DNA of 22,150 bases from an uncultured Collinsella sp. (GCA_900756725.1 CAAELJ010000002.1:1-22150), one strand, 5' to 3'. Counted from the first letter of the stretch, positions 6,960 to 14,646 are shown. Numbers and translations are program-made. The notes: generated by a model from the letters alone, not told the origin.

Positions 6960-7892
6960 CTACCCCCTCTTCTTTGAAATCAGGCGAACGATACCCACCA
7001 GTGCAGCTGAGATGATAAACAGGACCACGCCCATGCCAAACAGAGCCGAGCGATGCAGGCCCGAGGAATAGCTCATGTCGAGTGCGATCTGGCTCGTGAG
7101 CGTCGAGATGGGGCTCGAGATGCTATCTGGAATGACCGGGGCGTTGCCCACGACCATCAGCACGGCCATGGTCTCACCGATGGCACGCCCCATACCCAAG
7201 ACAATTGCATCGACAATGCCCAGCTTGGCTGCAGGCAGCACGACCTTGTAGATGGTCTGCCACTTGGTGGCACCCATGGCATAGGACGCCTCGCGAATGC
7301 CCATGGGGATGGAATTGAGGGCATCGATCGTGAGCGTGGTAATGGTGGGAACGATCATGATGGCAAGCACAAACCACGCCGTCAGCGCGCCAAAGCCAAG
7401 ACCGCCGGTCAGCTGCGCGATAAACGGACGGATGATGACCATGCCAAAGAAGCCGTAGATGATGGAGGGGATGCCCGCCAGCAGGTCGACGGCGGGGCTG
7501 ATGAGCCTGCGCACGCGCTTGCTGGCGATCTCGACCAGATACACAGCCGTGCCCACACCCAGGGGCACACCCATGGCGAGCGCACCGACAGTCACCAGAC
7601 CAGAACCCGCCAGCAGCGACATAATGCCGTAGTGGCCCTCAGAGGGTGCCCATGTAAAGCTAAAGAAGTCCGCCAGGCCGATGTCGGTAAAGACCGGCAG
7701 CGCCGAGTACGTGGTAAAGACAAAAATCAGGATGACGGTGACGACCGCCAAGAACGCGCAGGCAAAGAAGATCCACTGCAGCGCCTTCTCCTTAAGATAG
7801 GTGCTGCGCGACACCAACGCCAACTCACGCTTTTTGGGCACCCGGGTCTCCTGCTCAATCTGGGGGGTTTCCTGTGCTTCCACGCTACTCAC
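6960..7892 (-). CDS. pstC: Phosphate ABC transporter permease PstC
   Basis: A 310-residue permease with about six membrane segments; the first follows a basic cytoplasmic N-terminus (KKRELALVSRSTYLKEKALQ). PstC hallmarks are the periplasmic FFSFTWAPSEGHYGIMSLLAGSGLVT region, LLAGIPSIIYGFFGM, and the EAA loop IREASYAMGATKWQTIYKVVLPAA, followed by GRAIGETMAVLMVVGN. The frame opens with GTG at 7892, overlapping the pstS stop by 8 nt, but a second GTG at 7883 sits 10 nt from AAGGGG and gives 307 residues; the choice is open. Either way translation is coupled to pstS. Confidence 0.95.
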   Translation of the reverse strand: MSSVEAQETPQIEQETRVPKKRELALVSRSTYLKEKALQWIFFACAFLAVVTVILIFVFTTYSALPVFTDIGLADFFSFTWAPSEGHYGIMSLLAGSGLVTVGALAMGVPLGVGTAVYLVEIASKRVRRLISPAVDLLAGIPSIIYGFFGMVIIRPFIAQLTGGLGFGALTAWFVLAIMIVPTITTLTIDALNSIPMGIREASYAMGATKWQTIYKVVLPAAKLGIVDAIVLGMGRAIGETMAVLMVVGNAPVIPDSISSPISTLTSQIALDMSYSSGLHRSALFGMGVVLFIISAALVGIVRLISKKRG

Positions 7893-8721
7893 TCCCCTTT
7901 CCGTCGTTGGTGACGGGAATAAAGCCCGCCTCGCGAATCTGCTTGTCCATCTTTTCGGACGTCACATAGTCAATGTAGTCCTGCGCCTGCTGCGGAGGCG
8001 TCCCCTTCACAAAGAAGTAAAGGTCACGCGAGATGGGATAGCCGCCACTTGCGACCGTCTTCTCGGATGCCTCGACATGGTTGACCGAAACGGCCTTGAC
8101 CGAGGTCTTGGCGTTGAGGCTCTCGACAAAACCCAGCGAGATGTAGCCAATGGCGCCACGCGAGCGAGACACGACATCGCGCACCTGGCCCGTGCCCGAA
8201 AGAACAGCCGAGCGGCGATCGAATGGCGTGCCGTCCATCACGATAGTGCGGAAGGCCTCGCGCGTACCGGACGCCTCGTCGCGGTTGATAACCTGAATCT
8301 TCAGGTCCTCTCCGCCGACTTCCTTCCAGTTGGTGATCTTGCCGGCGTAAATATCGCGGAGCTGCTCGGTCGAGAGATTGTCGACCGGGTTGTCGTCGTT
8401 CACGATGACTGCGATGCCGTCGTGCGCGATTACGATCGGGGTCAGGCCAAGGTCTTGTTCGTCGGCATTGAGGCCACGAGACGAGCTGGCGATGTCGGCC
8501 GTGCCGTTGCTGACGGCCTCGATACCCGCAGAGGAGCCAAGGCCGGAGACGAGCACATCGGTGCCGGCCTCTTCCTTAAAGCCCTCGGCGGCAATCTCGG
8601 CAATGGGAAGGCACGTCGTAGAGCCGGCAACGGTAATGGAAGAGGCAGAAGATCCCGAGGAACAGGCGCACAGCGTGAGCGTGAGCACTGCTGCACTCAG
8701 GACCGATGCGATCTTTCTCAT
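7885..8721 (-). CDS. pstS: Phosphate-binding lipoprotein PstS
   Basis: A 278-residue substrate-binding lipoprotein that captures phosphate outside the membrane and delivers it to PstC/PstA. The N-terminus MRKIASVLSAAVLTLTLCAC is a lipoprotein signal peptide with an L-C-A-C lipobox; the lipidated residue would be Cys20. The mature protein starts with a Ser-rich linker, then TVAGSTTCLPI (phosphate-contact GSTT loop), SSRGLNADE, the family stretch LSTEQLRDIYAGKITNWKEVGG, and NRDEASGTREAF. The frame is open further upstream to 9132, but that part overlaps pgeF in another frame and destroys the signal peptide. The ATG at 8721 overlaps the pgeF stop (ATGA); no clear SD is seen, so translation is probably coupled. 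Confidence 0.96.
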   Translation of the reverse strand: MRKIASVLSAAVLTLTLCACSSGSSASSITVAGSTTCLPIAEIAAEGFKEEAGTDVLVSGLGSSAGIEAVSNGTADIASSSRGLNADEQDLGLTPIVIAHDGIAVIVNDDNPVDNLSTEQLRDIYAGKITNWKEVGGEDLKIQVINRDEASGTREAFRTIVMDGTPFDRRSAVLSGTGQVRDVVSRSRGAIGYISLGFVESLNAKTSVKAVSVNHVEASEKTVASGGYPISRDLYFFVKGTPPQQAQDYIDYVTSEKMDKQIREAGFIPVTNDGKGSE

Positions 8722-9518
8722 AGCATCACGCCGATCGCAGCATGGCGCCCACAGGTGCCGCCCTCGTTGCGGTAGGAATAAAAGCGGTCGTTCTGACGAA
8801 CGGTGGAAAGCTTGGTGTCCACAATGCTGCTCGCCTCGACGCCGGCGTCCATCAGCGCCTCGCGAATGGCGGCGGAAAGATCGAGCATACGAGAAGCAGA
8901 GGCATCGATGCACGCGAACTCGGCGGCAAAGCGATCCATAAGTTCTTGGGACACCTCGTACTCGTCGCCCAGGATATGGGGCCCAATGTAGGCAGAGATG
9001 TCGTCCGGCTTGCAGCCAGCCGCCTCGCAGAGCGCTTGGCACGCCTTGGCGGAAATGCGCGCAATCGTGCCCTTCCAGCCAGAGTGCACCACGGCAAAGC
9101 CGCCGGGAGCCACCAGCACCACGGGAACGCAATCGGCAAAGCAGAGCATCACGGGTACCTCACGGGCCATGCAGACGATGGCATCGCAGCCCTCGGCAAT
9201 CTGCTCGCGAATGTTCTCGAGATCATCAGCACCGTTCGAGGTCACCGTCACGACATGGTCACCGTGTACTTGATTGGGAACAAGCAGGTTGTGCTCGCAC
9301 TCGGCGGCACCCAAGGCCTCGAGTGCGCGGCGACGATTTTCTTGAACGGCAAAGGGGTCATCGCCAACATGCGAGCCCAGATTGAGTGAGGAGTACGCAT
9401 CTTCGGAAACACCGCCGGCGCGTTCGGTAAAAGCAAAGCGAACATCGTGCGTCGCGCCCTCTACCAACGTAACTCCATCATGGTCGACACGCGAAACGCT
9501 GTCCGCACGTGCTGCCAT
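8718..9518 (-). CDS. pgeF: Peptidoglycan editing factor PgeF (YlmD/YfiH family)
   Basis: A 266-residue protein of the YfiH/PgeF family, formerly annotated as 'multicopper polyphenol oxidase' or laccase-domain protein; E. coli PgeF removes wrongly incorporated L-Ser from UDP-MurNAc-L-Ser during peptidoglycan precursor synthesis. The three zinc-site residues are present: His85 in PNQVHG, Cys130 in CFADCVP and His145 in VVHSGWKG. The C-terminal IGP, YEVS and RRNE-like SYRNEGGTCGR segments also fit. The ATG at 9518 has AGGAGG 7 nt upstream. The frame is open upstream to 10181, but that part is antisense-like low-complexity sequence across ftsZ. It is the first gene after the ftsZ terminator, and its stop overlaps pstS, so it would share the phosphate transcript. 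Confidence 0.95.
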   Translation of the reverse strand: MAARADSVSRVDHDGVTLVEGATHDVRFAFTERAGGVSEDAYSSLNLGSHVGDDPFAVQENRRRALEALGAAECEHNLLVPNQVHGDHVVTVTSNGADDLENIREQIAEGCDAIVCMAREVPVMLCFADCVPVVLVAPGGFAVVHSGWKGTIARISAKACQALCEAAGCKPDDISAYIGPHILGDEYEVSQELMDRFAAEFACIDASASRMLDLSAAIREALMDAGVEASSIVDTKLSTVRQNDRFYSYRNEGGTCGRHAAIGVML

Positions 9519-9546
9519 ACTAAAGCCTCCTAATAACACAAGTATC

Positions 9547-9582
9547 GCGGCGACGCCGCAGCAGTCCGTGCCACACGGCTGC
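9547..9582 (-). promoter_or_regulatory. Two adjacent hairpins in the pgeF leader
   Basis: In the predicted leader RNA, GCAG-CCGTG (9582-9574) pairs with CACGG-A-CTGC (9570-9561) around a 3-nt loop, with one bulged base. GCGG (9559-9556) pairs with CCGC (9550-9547) around 5 nt, ending just before the AGGAGG ribosome-binding site. The structures are visible in the sequence; a regulatory role is only a possibility. Confidence 0.4.
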
Positions 9583-9621
9583 CATACTTCATCAAAAGGA
9601 TACCCGCAGCGGTAGGGGCTA

Positions 9622-9643
9622 AACGTAAGGGGAACGTAAGGAG
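9622..9643 (-). promoter_or_regulatory. Tandem 11-bp direct repeat upstream of pgeF-pstSCAB-phoU, a candidate Pho box
   Basis: Read on the minus strand: CTCCTTACGTT (9643-9633) directly followed by CCCCTTACGTT (9632-9622), identical at 10 of 11 positions. PhoB/PhoP-type regulators bind tandem direct repeats with an 11-bp period. It lies just downstream of the ftsZ terminator and 104 bp before the pgeF start, and a weak -10-like TATCCT is at 9602-9597. The repeat is plain in the sequence; the Pho function is inferred from period and context, and the unit sequence differs from the E. coli consensus. Confidence 0.5.
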
Positions 9644-9678
9644 ATTGGAGGCTTTCGTTTACAAAGGCAAAACACAAC

Positions 9679-9708
9679 AAAAAGGGTGCGCCCAATCGGA
9701 CGCACCCC
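9679..9708 (-). terminator. Intrinsic terminator after ftsZ
   Basis: On the minus strand GGGTGCG (9707-9701) pairs with CGCACCC (9690-9684) around a 10-nt loop and runs directly into TTTTT (9683-9679), with more T-rich sequence beyond. It starts about 25 nt after the ftsZ stop and separates the dcw transcript from pgeF-pst. Confidence 0.85.
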
Positions 9709-9732
9709 ATACAGGTCGCTGAGAAAAACGAA

Positions 9733-10887
9733 CTAGAAGCTGCCGCGCTTGAGGAAGTCAGGAAGCTCAAACTGGTCGTTGCCAAAGTTGGGGAGCTCGG
9801 TACCACCGACGTTGCGAGTCGGGGCAGCCTGAGCCGGGCTCGTGGCAGGAGCGGTGCGCTGCGGCTCGGTAGAAGCAGCGGCCTTGCTCTGGGACTGCTG
9901 TGCAGCGAAGAGCTCGTCCTGACGGTTGACGTTGGAGTCGGAGAAGCCCGTAGCGATGACGGTAATACGCACCTGATCGCCCAGGGACTCGTCGACAACG
10001 GTACCGAAGATGATGTTGGCCTCGGGGTCGACGGCGTTGGCGACAACGTCGGCAGCGTCGCTGATCTCCTGAATACCCAGGTCCTTGGAACCGGCAATGG
10101 AAAGCAGGACGCGCGTAGCGCCATCGATGGAGCTCTCGAGCAGCGGGCTGGAAATAGCCTGCTGGGCAGCGTCGACGGCACGGGTGTCCCCAGAAGCGGT
10201 ACCGATACCCATCATGGCGGTACCGGCCTGCTTCATGATGGTCTTAACATCGGCGAAGTCCAGGTTGATGATACCGGGGACGGTGATGAGGTCGGTGATG
10301 CCCTGGGTGCCCTGGGAAAGGACGCCATCGGCGATTGCGAAGGCCTCAAGCATGGTGGTCTTCTTCTCGGCGATGTCGAGCAGCTTGTCGTTAGGGATAA
10401 CGATCATGGTGTCGACGCAGTCGGAAAGCGTCTTAATGCCTTCTTCGGCGCTCTTCTTGCGCTTGCGGCCCTCAAACGTAAAGGGCTTGGTCACGACGGC
10501 AACGGTCAGCGCGCCGACCTCGTTCATCGCGATATCGGCAACGATGGGGGCAGCGCCGGTACCGGTGCCGCCGCCCTCGCCGCAGGTGATGAACACCATA
10601 TCGGCGCCAGCGAGCGCCTCGGCGATGTCGTCGCGGGACTCATCGGCGGCCTTACGGCCGACCTCGGGGTTGGCGCCAGCGCCCAGGCCGCGGGTCAGGT
10701 CGGTGCCGATGTGCACCTTGATATCGGCATCAGAGATCGCGAGTGCCTGAGCATCGGTGTTGATGGCAACAAACTCGACGCCGCGGATACCCTCTTCGAT
10801 CATTCGATTGACCGCGTTGGTACCGCCGCCGCCGACGCCGACCACCTTAATGACGGCAAGGTAGTTGTTGATCTCTGTCTCGTGCAT
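9733..10887 (-). CDS. ftsZ: Cell division GTPase FtsZ
   Basis: A 384-residue tubulin homologue that polymerises into the Z-ring. Seen in order: the N-terminal GTP-binding region KVVGVGGGGTNAVNRM (14-29), the tubulin signature GEGGGTGTGAAP (103-114), the catalytic T7-loop NLDFADV (208-214), a C-terminal linker rich in Gln, Ala and Pro (about 320-370), and the conserved C-terminal peptide ELPDFLKRGSF, which would bind SepF. The length is normal. The ATG at 10887 is chosen because GGAGGA lies 5 nt upstream; the open frame goes on to 10917 but has no SD there. It has a 198-bp upstream region with a foldable leader, and an intrinsic terminator follows. No ftsA lies upstream, as is usual in Actinobacteria. 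Confidence 0.98.
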   Translation of the reverse strand: MHETEINNYLAVIKVVGVGGGGTNAVNRMIEEGIRGVEFVAINTDAQALAISDADIKVHIGTDLTRGLGAGANPEVGRKAADESRDDIAEALAGADMVFITCGEGGGTGTGAAPIVADIAMNEVGALTVAVVTKPFTFEGRKRKKSAEEGIKTLSDCVDTMIVIPNDKLLDIAEKKTTMLEAFAIADGVLSQGTQGITDLITVPGIINLDFADVKTIMKQAGTAMMGIGTASGDTRAVDAAQQAISSPLLESSIDGATRVLLSIAGSKDLGIQEISDAADVVANAVDPEANIIFGTVVDESLGDQVRITVIATGFSDSNVNRQDELFAAQQSQSKAAASTEPQRTAPATSPAQAAPTRNVGGTELPNFGNDQFELPDFLKRGSF

Positions 10888-10903
10888 GTCGGTCCTCCGA
10901 ACA

Positions 10904-10949
10904 AAGGTTATTGCCATAGCATGGGTTGACCCCTGCGCACATTAACCTT
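10904..10949 (-). promoter_or_regulatory. Nested stem-loop in the ftsZ leader, just upstream of the ribosome-binding site
   Basis: On the minus strand AAGGTTA (10949-10943) can pair with TAACCTT (10910-10904). Inside, GCA-G-GGG pairs with CCC-A-TGC (10936-10919) around a UCAA loop. The outer stem ends about 5 nt before the GGAGGA SD. Complementarity is directly visible; effects on ftsZ translation are speculative. Confidence 0.4.
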
Positions 10950-11040
10950 CAAGTTGAAAGTAAATGCAAAGGTAAACCGTATTATGTTTGCACATTATGA
11001 ACGTATCAGTCAAATAATTGACGGTGAAAACCAAACAAAC

Positions 11041-11069
11041 CAGATAAACGGCGCGGTATGCCCCGTCAA
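11041..11069 (-). promoter_or_regulatory. Candidate ftsZ promoter
   Basis: On the minus strand TTGACG (11069-11064), a 17-bp spacer, then TATCTG (11046-11041). The -35 matches 5 of 6 bases of the sigma-A consensus, but the -10 only 3 of 6. It lies between the ftsQ stop and ftsZ and would give a leader of roughly 145 nt. Other promoters in this AT-richer gap are possible. Confidence 0.35.
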
Positions 11070-11085
11070 CAAAGGCGAGAAAACG

Positions 11086-12354
11086 CTACGAGGTCGGTGC
11101 GTTCCTAAACGTATAGTTGCCAGGAGATCGAACGTTGATATACGTCACGCCCTCCACCTGCGAAAGCAGCTTGGTCACGATACGCTCCTTTTTGGCAATG
11201 TCGTCCGAATCTCCGAGCGACACCTCGATACCGTTATCGAGATTCGCCGAGATGGCCTCGACCGAGGGCGTGGAAATATCCTTGACCTGGCCCAGGAACT
11301 CGCTCGAGAAACCGCGGACGTAATCCAGGCCGGCCTTGACGGCCTTGGAATTTACGGCTTGCCCCGAAACCGGTGCGACATCGGCCGAGACATCGGTCAA
11401 CAGCACGGCACCGTAATGTTTAGCGAGTGCCAGGGCGGCATCGATACCGTTTAGGGTGTTGGCACCCTCCCCCGTTGTAATGACATTGCCCTGGTCGTCA
11501 ACATCGACCGAGGTAGACAGTGGTGCAATCCATGTGTCATCGTCCCCGATCGCCCAGGCAAGATCGTCGGAGCTAATGTAGGCGATTGCGATAACTTTGC
11601 GTTCCGTCGGCGTGATGATGAGCGTATGGGGAAATTGACGCTGGACATCCACACCCGAGACCCACGGATTTTGCTTGAGGCCCTCGGTGATCTGGTCGGG
11701 ATTCACATTGAACAGCGACGTATTCTCGGGCAAATCGATCAGTTGGATAGCATCATGCTTGGTCACATGCTCGCTGCCCCGAATCTGAATATCGGTGGCA
11801 GCGAACAGGCCTGAGTTAATGACAACGATGGCAACGACCGCAAGCACTGCCAAAGCGGCAATGATGCCGCCCACGATTTTGCCCTTGCCCTTAACGGCAG
11901 AAGCGGCACCCGCCGCATGATTTGCCAAGGCGCCGATCGATGACAACGGATTAGAGCCCTTTTTGCCCGATTGCGGTTTTGCGGAGGCCGACACCGACGT
12001 CAGCATACGTGGCTTAGATGCACCCAGCGCGCGACCGGGACGCGTCACCTTTGCCCCCAACGAGGGCTTGGGCGACGCTATGGGGCGAGAAGGTATGGCG
12101 CCCATCGCCGGTTTGGGCGTCACCGAGGGACGTGCCACCGGACGAGCAACATTTTTGGCCGCGGGGCGTCCGCCAAGCTGCGAACCGGCAGTCGAACGCT
12201 TGGCAGGCCGCACGGACCCAGCAGGCTTAGAAGGCATAACGGATTTACGTTGAGGCTGAGACGGTGCGCCGGAACGCCCTCCGGCGCGGCGGAAGGTGGG
12301 TTTCGATGCTCTAGAAGCCGAGGAATTTAACTTCCGGTCTGAGCTCGATGCCAT
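11086..12354 (-). CDS. ftsQ: Cell division protein FtsQ/DivIB with a long basic cytoplasmic tail
   Basis: A 422-residue bitopic membrane protein. Residues 1-155 are a disordered, strongly basic Ser/Pro/Arg/Lys-rich cytoplasmic tail. A single transmembrane helix follows (about 161-181, GGIIAALAVLAVVAIVVIN), then a POTRA-type domain (about 185-250: ATDIQIRGSEHVTKHDAIQLI, WVSGVDVQRQFPHTLIITPTER) and the FtsQ beta domain. FtsQ/DivIB binds FtsL and FtsB and regulates septal synthesis by FtsW and the PBP. E. coli FtsQ has only about 25 residues before its helix, so the tail is the outstanding feature. The ATG at 12354 lies inside murB (44-bp overlap) with GGGAGG 3 nt upstream. Its position between murB and ftsZ is the standard Gram-positive order. 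Confidence 0.92.
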   Translation of the reverse strand: MASSSDRKLNSSASRASKPTFRRAGGRSGAPSQPQRKSVMPSKPAGSVRPAKRSTAGSQLGGRPAAKNVARPVARPSVTPKPAMGAIPSRPIASPKPSLGAKVTRPGRALGASKPRMLTSVSASAKPQSGKKGSNPLSSIGALANHAAGAASAVKGKGKIVGGIIAALAVLAVVAIVVINSGLFAATDIQIRGSEHVTKHDAIQLIDLPENTSLFNVNPDQITEGLKQNPWVSGVDVQRQFPHTLIITPTERKVIAIAYISSDDLAWAIGDDDTWIAPLSTSVDVDDQGNVITTGEGANTLNGIDAALALAKHYGAVLLTDVSADVAPVSGQAVNSKAVKAGLDYVRGFSSEFLGQVKDISTPSVEAISANLDNGIEVSLGDSDDIAKKERIVTKLLSQVEGVTYINVRSPGNYTFRNAPTS

Positions 12355-13222
12355 ACGCCTCCCTCACCTTTCCGTGCACATGTCTGATAACCGCGGCAAC
12401 GTCATCGGCCGAGGCAGTTCCGTTATTAACGATAAAATTAGCGTGAACGGGCGAAACTTCCGCGCCGCCAATCGAAAAACCCTTTAATCCACAATCCTCG
12501 ATAAGCTTGCCCACACTCGCATCGGGCGGGTTGCGAAAGACAGACCCGCAGGATGCGCGACCCATGGGCTGCGTACGCTTGCGCCTTGTAAGGTACCGCT
12601 CCATGCGCTCGCGAATGTCGGCCTTGGGCGCCGGTTTAAGCTTGAGCACGCACTCGAGGATGATCTCATTGCGGGGAAGGCTACATTCGCGGTAGCCCCA
12701 AGAGATCTCGGACCCCGCATAATGCTTGATACCGGATGCCGGGTCAAACGTTACGACATCCTCAACCAGCGAGCCAATCCATTCGGTCCGCGTGCCGGCA
12801 TTCATAGATATCGCGCCGCCGACCGAACCAGGAATGCCAACGGCAAACTCAAGGCCCGAGAGGCTACGCGACAGGGCATCGTTGACCAGGCGCGCAAACA
12901 TCACGCCCGCACCGACCGTCAGCGTACAACCGTCATCGGCGACAACCGTACGCTGGAACTCACGTCCGAGCGAAATGACGGCACCGCGATAACCGCCATC
13001 GGCAACCAGCAGATTGGAGCCCTTGCCGATGATGACCCACGGCACCTGCTCGCGATCGAGCACCGCCACGGCGCGGCGGAGGGCATGATAGCTATGGCAC
13101 GTCACAAAGAGGTCGGCCTTGCCGCCGATACGATAGCTCGTATGACGCGCAAGGCGCTCGTCCTCGATCACATCCGTGTCGATCATGCCCGAGAGCGCCA
13201 TGACGGCGTTAAACAGACCCAT
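12311..13222 (-). CDS. murB: UDP-N-acetylmuramate dehydrogenase MurB
   Basis: A 303-residue FAD enzyme that reduces UDP-GlcNAc-enolpyruvate to UDP-MurNAc with NADPH. FAD-binding segments: HTSYRIGGKADLFV (27-40), IGKGSNLLVADGGYRG (65-80) and GIPGSVGGAISMNAGT (129-144). The catalytic serine is Ser227 in CGSVFRNP, and the C-terminal GIELRPEVKFLG carries the conserved Glu. The short form without the extra loop fits a type II MurB. The ATG at 13222 follows the murC stop by 5 nt and has no strong SD, so translation may be coupled; an internal ATG (residue 8) is an alternative. Confidence 0.97.
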   Translation of the reverse strand: MGLFNAVMALSGMIDTDVIEDERLARHTSYRIGGKADLFVTCHSYHALRRAVAVLDREQVPWVIIGKGSNLLVADGGYRGAVISLGREFQRTVVADDGCTLTVGAGVMFARLVNDALSRSLSGLEFAVGIPGSVGGAISMNAGTRTEWIGSLVEDVVTFDPASGIKHYAGSEISWGYRECSLPRNEIILECVLKLKPAPKADIRERMERYLTRRKRTQPMGRASCGSVFRNPPDASVGKLIEDCGLKGFSIGGAEVSPVHANFIVNNGTASADDVAAVIRHVHGKVREAYGIELRPEVKFLGF

Positions 13223-13227
13223 TAGAC

Positions 13228-14646
13228 TTAAGCGTCTTTCTTGGCAGTCAGATACTCAATGAACTCGGGACCGACGGTCGTAACGTCGCCGGCACCCATG
13301 GTGAGCAGCAGGTCGCCCTCGCCCACCATCTGCTCGAGCTCCTGATTGAGCTCAAGACGGCTGGAGCAGTACACGACCTCCTTGCCAGGATGCTTGGCGC
13401 GCACGGTATCGGCGAGCATCTTAGAGGTGACACCCGGAATGGGCATCTCGCCAGCCGAGAACACATCAATCAGCAGCAGTTTATCGGCATTGGCAAATGC
13501 ATCGGCAAAGTCGTCGCACAGGGCCTGCAGGCGCGAATAGCGGTGAGGCTGGAACACGACGTCGACGTGCTTGTAACCCAGCGACGAAGCGGCAGCAAGC
13601 GTCGCCTTGATCTCGGTGGGGTGATGGCCGTAATCATCGACCACGGTGATGCCATCGATATCGCCCACGTGGGTAAAGCGACGGCGGACGCCCTCAAAGC
13701 TCGAGAGCGCCTTGGCGGCGGCGTCGATGTCAAGGCCCAGGACATGGGCGACGGTGAGCACCGCCGTGGCGTTGAGCATGTTGTGGCGACCGGGATTGCT
13801 CTTGATCTCCACAGCGCGCTCAGTGCCGTCCTCAAAGCGAACGATAAAGTCACTCTGGATGCCCTTGACATCCGGGTGCATGCAGACGATGTCGTTGCTC
13901 TCGGCAAAGCCGTAGGAAAGCACGTGACGGCCCGTCGACTTGGCGAGCTCGACCAGATGCGGGTCCTCACCGCAGACGATGACGGTGCCGTCCTCGCCCA
14001 CCAGGCTCATGAATTTGGCGAAAGTTGCCTCGATCTCCTCGATACCCGAGTAGTGATCGAGGTGGTCGGCCTCGACGTTGGTCACAATGACTACGTTGGG
14101 GTTCAGGAACAGGAAGGAACTGTCGGACTCGTCGGCCTCGGCGACAAAGTAGTCGCCCGAGCCGTTCTTGCCGTTCGTGTCATAGCCCTCGACGATGCCA
14201 CCGATCAGGAAGCTCGGATCCAGACCCATGCGGTCGAGCATGGTGGCACACATCGAAGACGTGGTGGTCTTGCCATGCGTGCCGGCAACAGCGACGGTGG
14301 TGTAGCCGTGGCCCAAAGCAGAGAGCATCTTGGCACGGGGCCACACGGGAATACCAAGCTCGCGAGCGCGCACGAGTTCAGGGTTGGACTCCGGAATAGC
14401 GGTGGAGACAACAACCACGTCGGGCTTGACCTCGTCGATCGTGGCGGCCTCATGGCCCACATGCACCTTCACACCAGCGCGGGTAAGCTGGCGGATATAA
14501 CGTGACGTCTTAAGGTCGGAGCCGGTAACGGCATAACCGCGCTCGTGCAGAACGAGGGCGATGCCGCTCATGCCGGCGCCGCCGATACCGATAAAGTGGG
14601 CGCTCTTAAACTCGGGCGCGGAGGTTGCAGTCTGGGAATCAGCCAT
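13228..14646 (-). CDS. murC: UDP-N-acetylmuramate--L-alanine ligase MurC
   Basis: A 472-residue cytoplasmic Mur ligase that adds L-alanine to UDP-MurNAc with ATP. It has the N-terminal UDP-binding loop IGIGGAGMSGIA (19-30), the ATP P-loop GTHGKTTTSS (122-131), EADESDSSF, the DHLDHY segment with the conserved Mur-ligase His, and DDYGHHPTEI, which is typical of MurC. The ATG at 14646 is the only usable start near the family N-terminus; an AAGGAG lies 11 nt upstream, a little far. It follows murG by 97 bp, and nothing else is visible in that gap. Confidence 0.98.
   Translation of the reverse strand: MADSQTATSAPEFKSAHFIGIGGAGMSGIALVLHERGYAVTGSDLKTSRYIRQLTRAGVKVHVGHEAATIDEVKPDVVVVSTAIPESNPELVRARELGIPVWPRAKMLSALGHGYTTVAVAGTHGKTTTSSMCATMLDRMGLDPSFLIGGIVEGYDTNGKNGSGDYFVAEADESDSSFLFLNPNVVIVTNVEADHLDHYSGIEEIEATFAKFMSLVGEDGTVIVCGEDPHLVELAKSTGRHVLSYGFAESNDIVCMHPDVKGIQSDFIVRFEDGTERAVEIKSNPGRHNMLNATAVLTVAHVLGLDIDAAAKALSSFEGVRRRFTHVGDIDGITVVDDYGHHPTEIKATLAAASSLGYKHVDVVFQPHRYSRLQALCDDFADAFANADKLLLIDVFSAGEMPIPGVTSKMLADTVRAKHPGKEVVYCSSRLELNQELEQMVGEGDLLLTMGAGDVTTVGPEFIEYLTAKKDA

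Noticed and set aside
8722..9132. N-terminal extension of the pstS frame
   Set aside because: It overlaps pgeF in another frame and would bury a clear lipoprotein signal peptide starting at 8721.
4324..9389. Series of long plus-strand frames opposite phoU, pstB, pstA, pstC and pgeF
   Set aside because: All are antisense to well-supported genes and lack domains or clear ribosome-binding sites.
9519..10181. N-terminal extension of the pgeF frame across the intergenic region and ftsZ
   Set aside because: It crosses the ftsZ terminator and the ftsZ coding region; AGGAGG before ATG 9518 and the family length fix the start.
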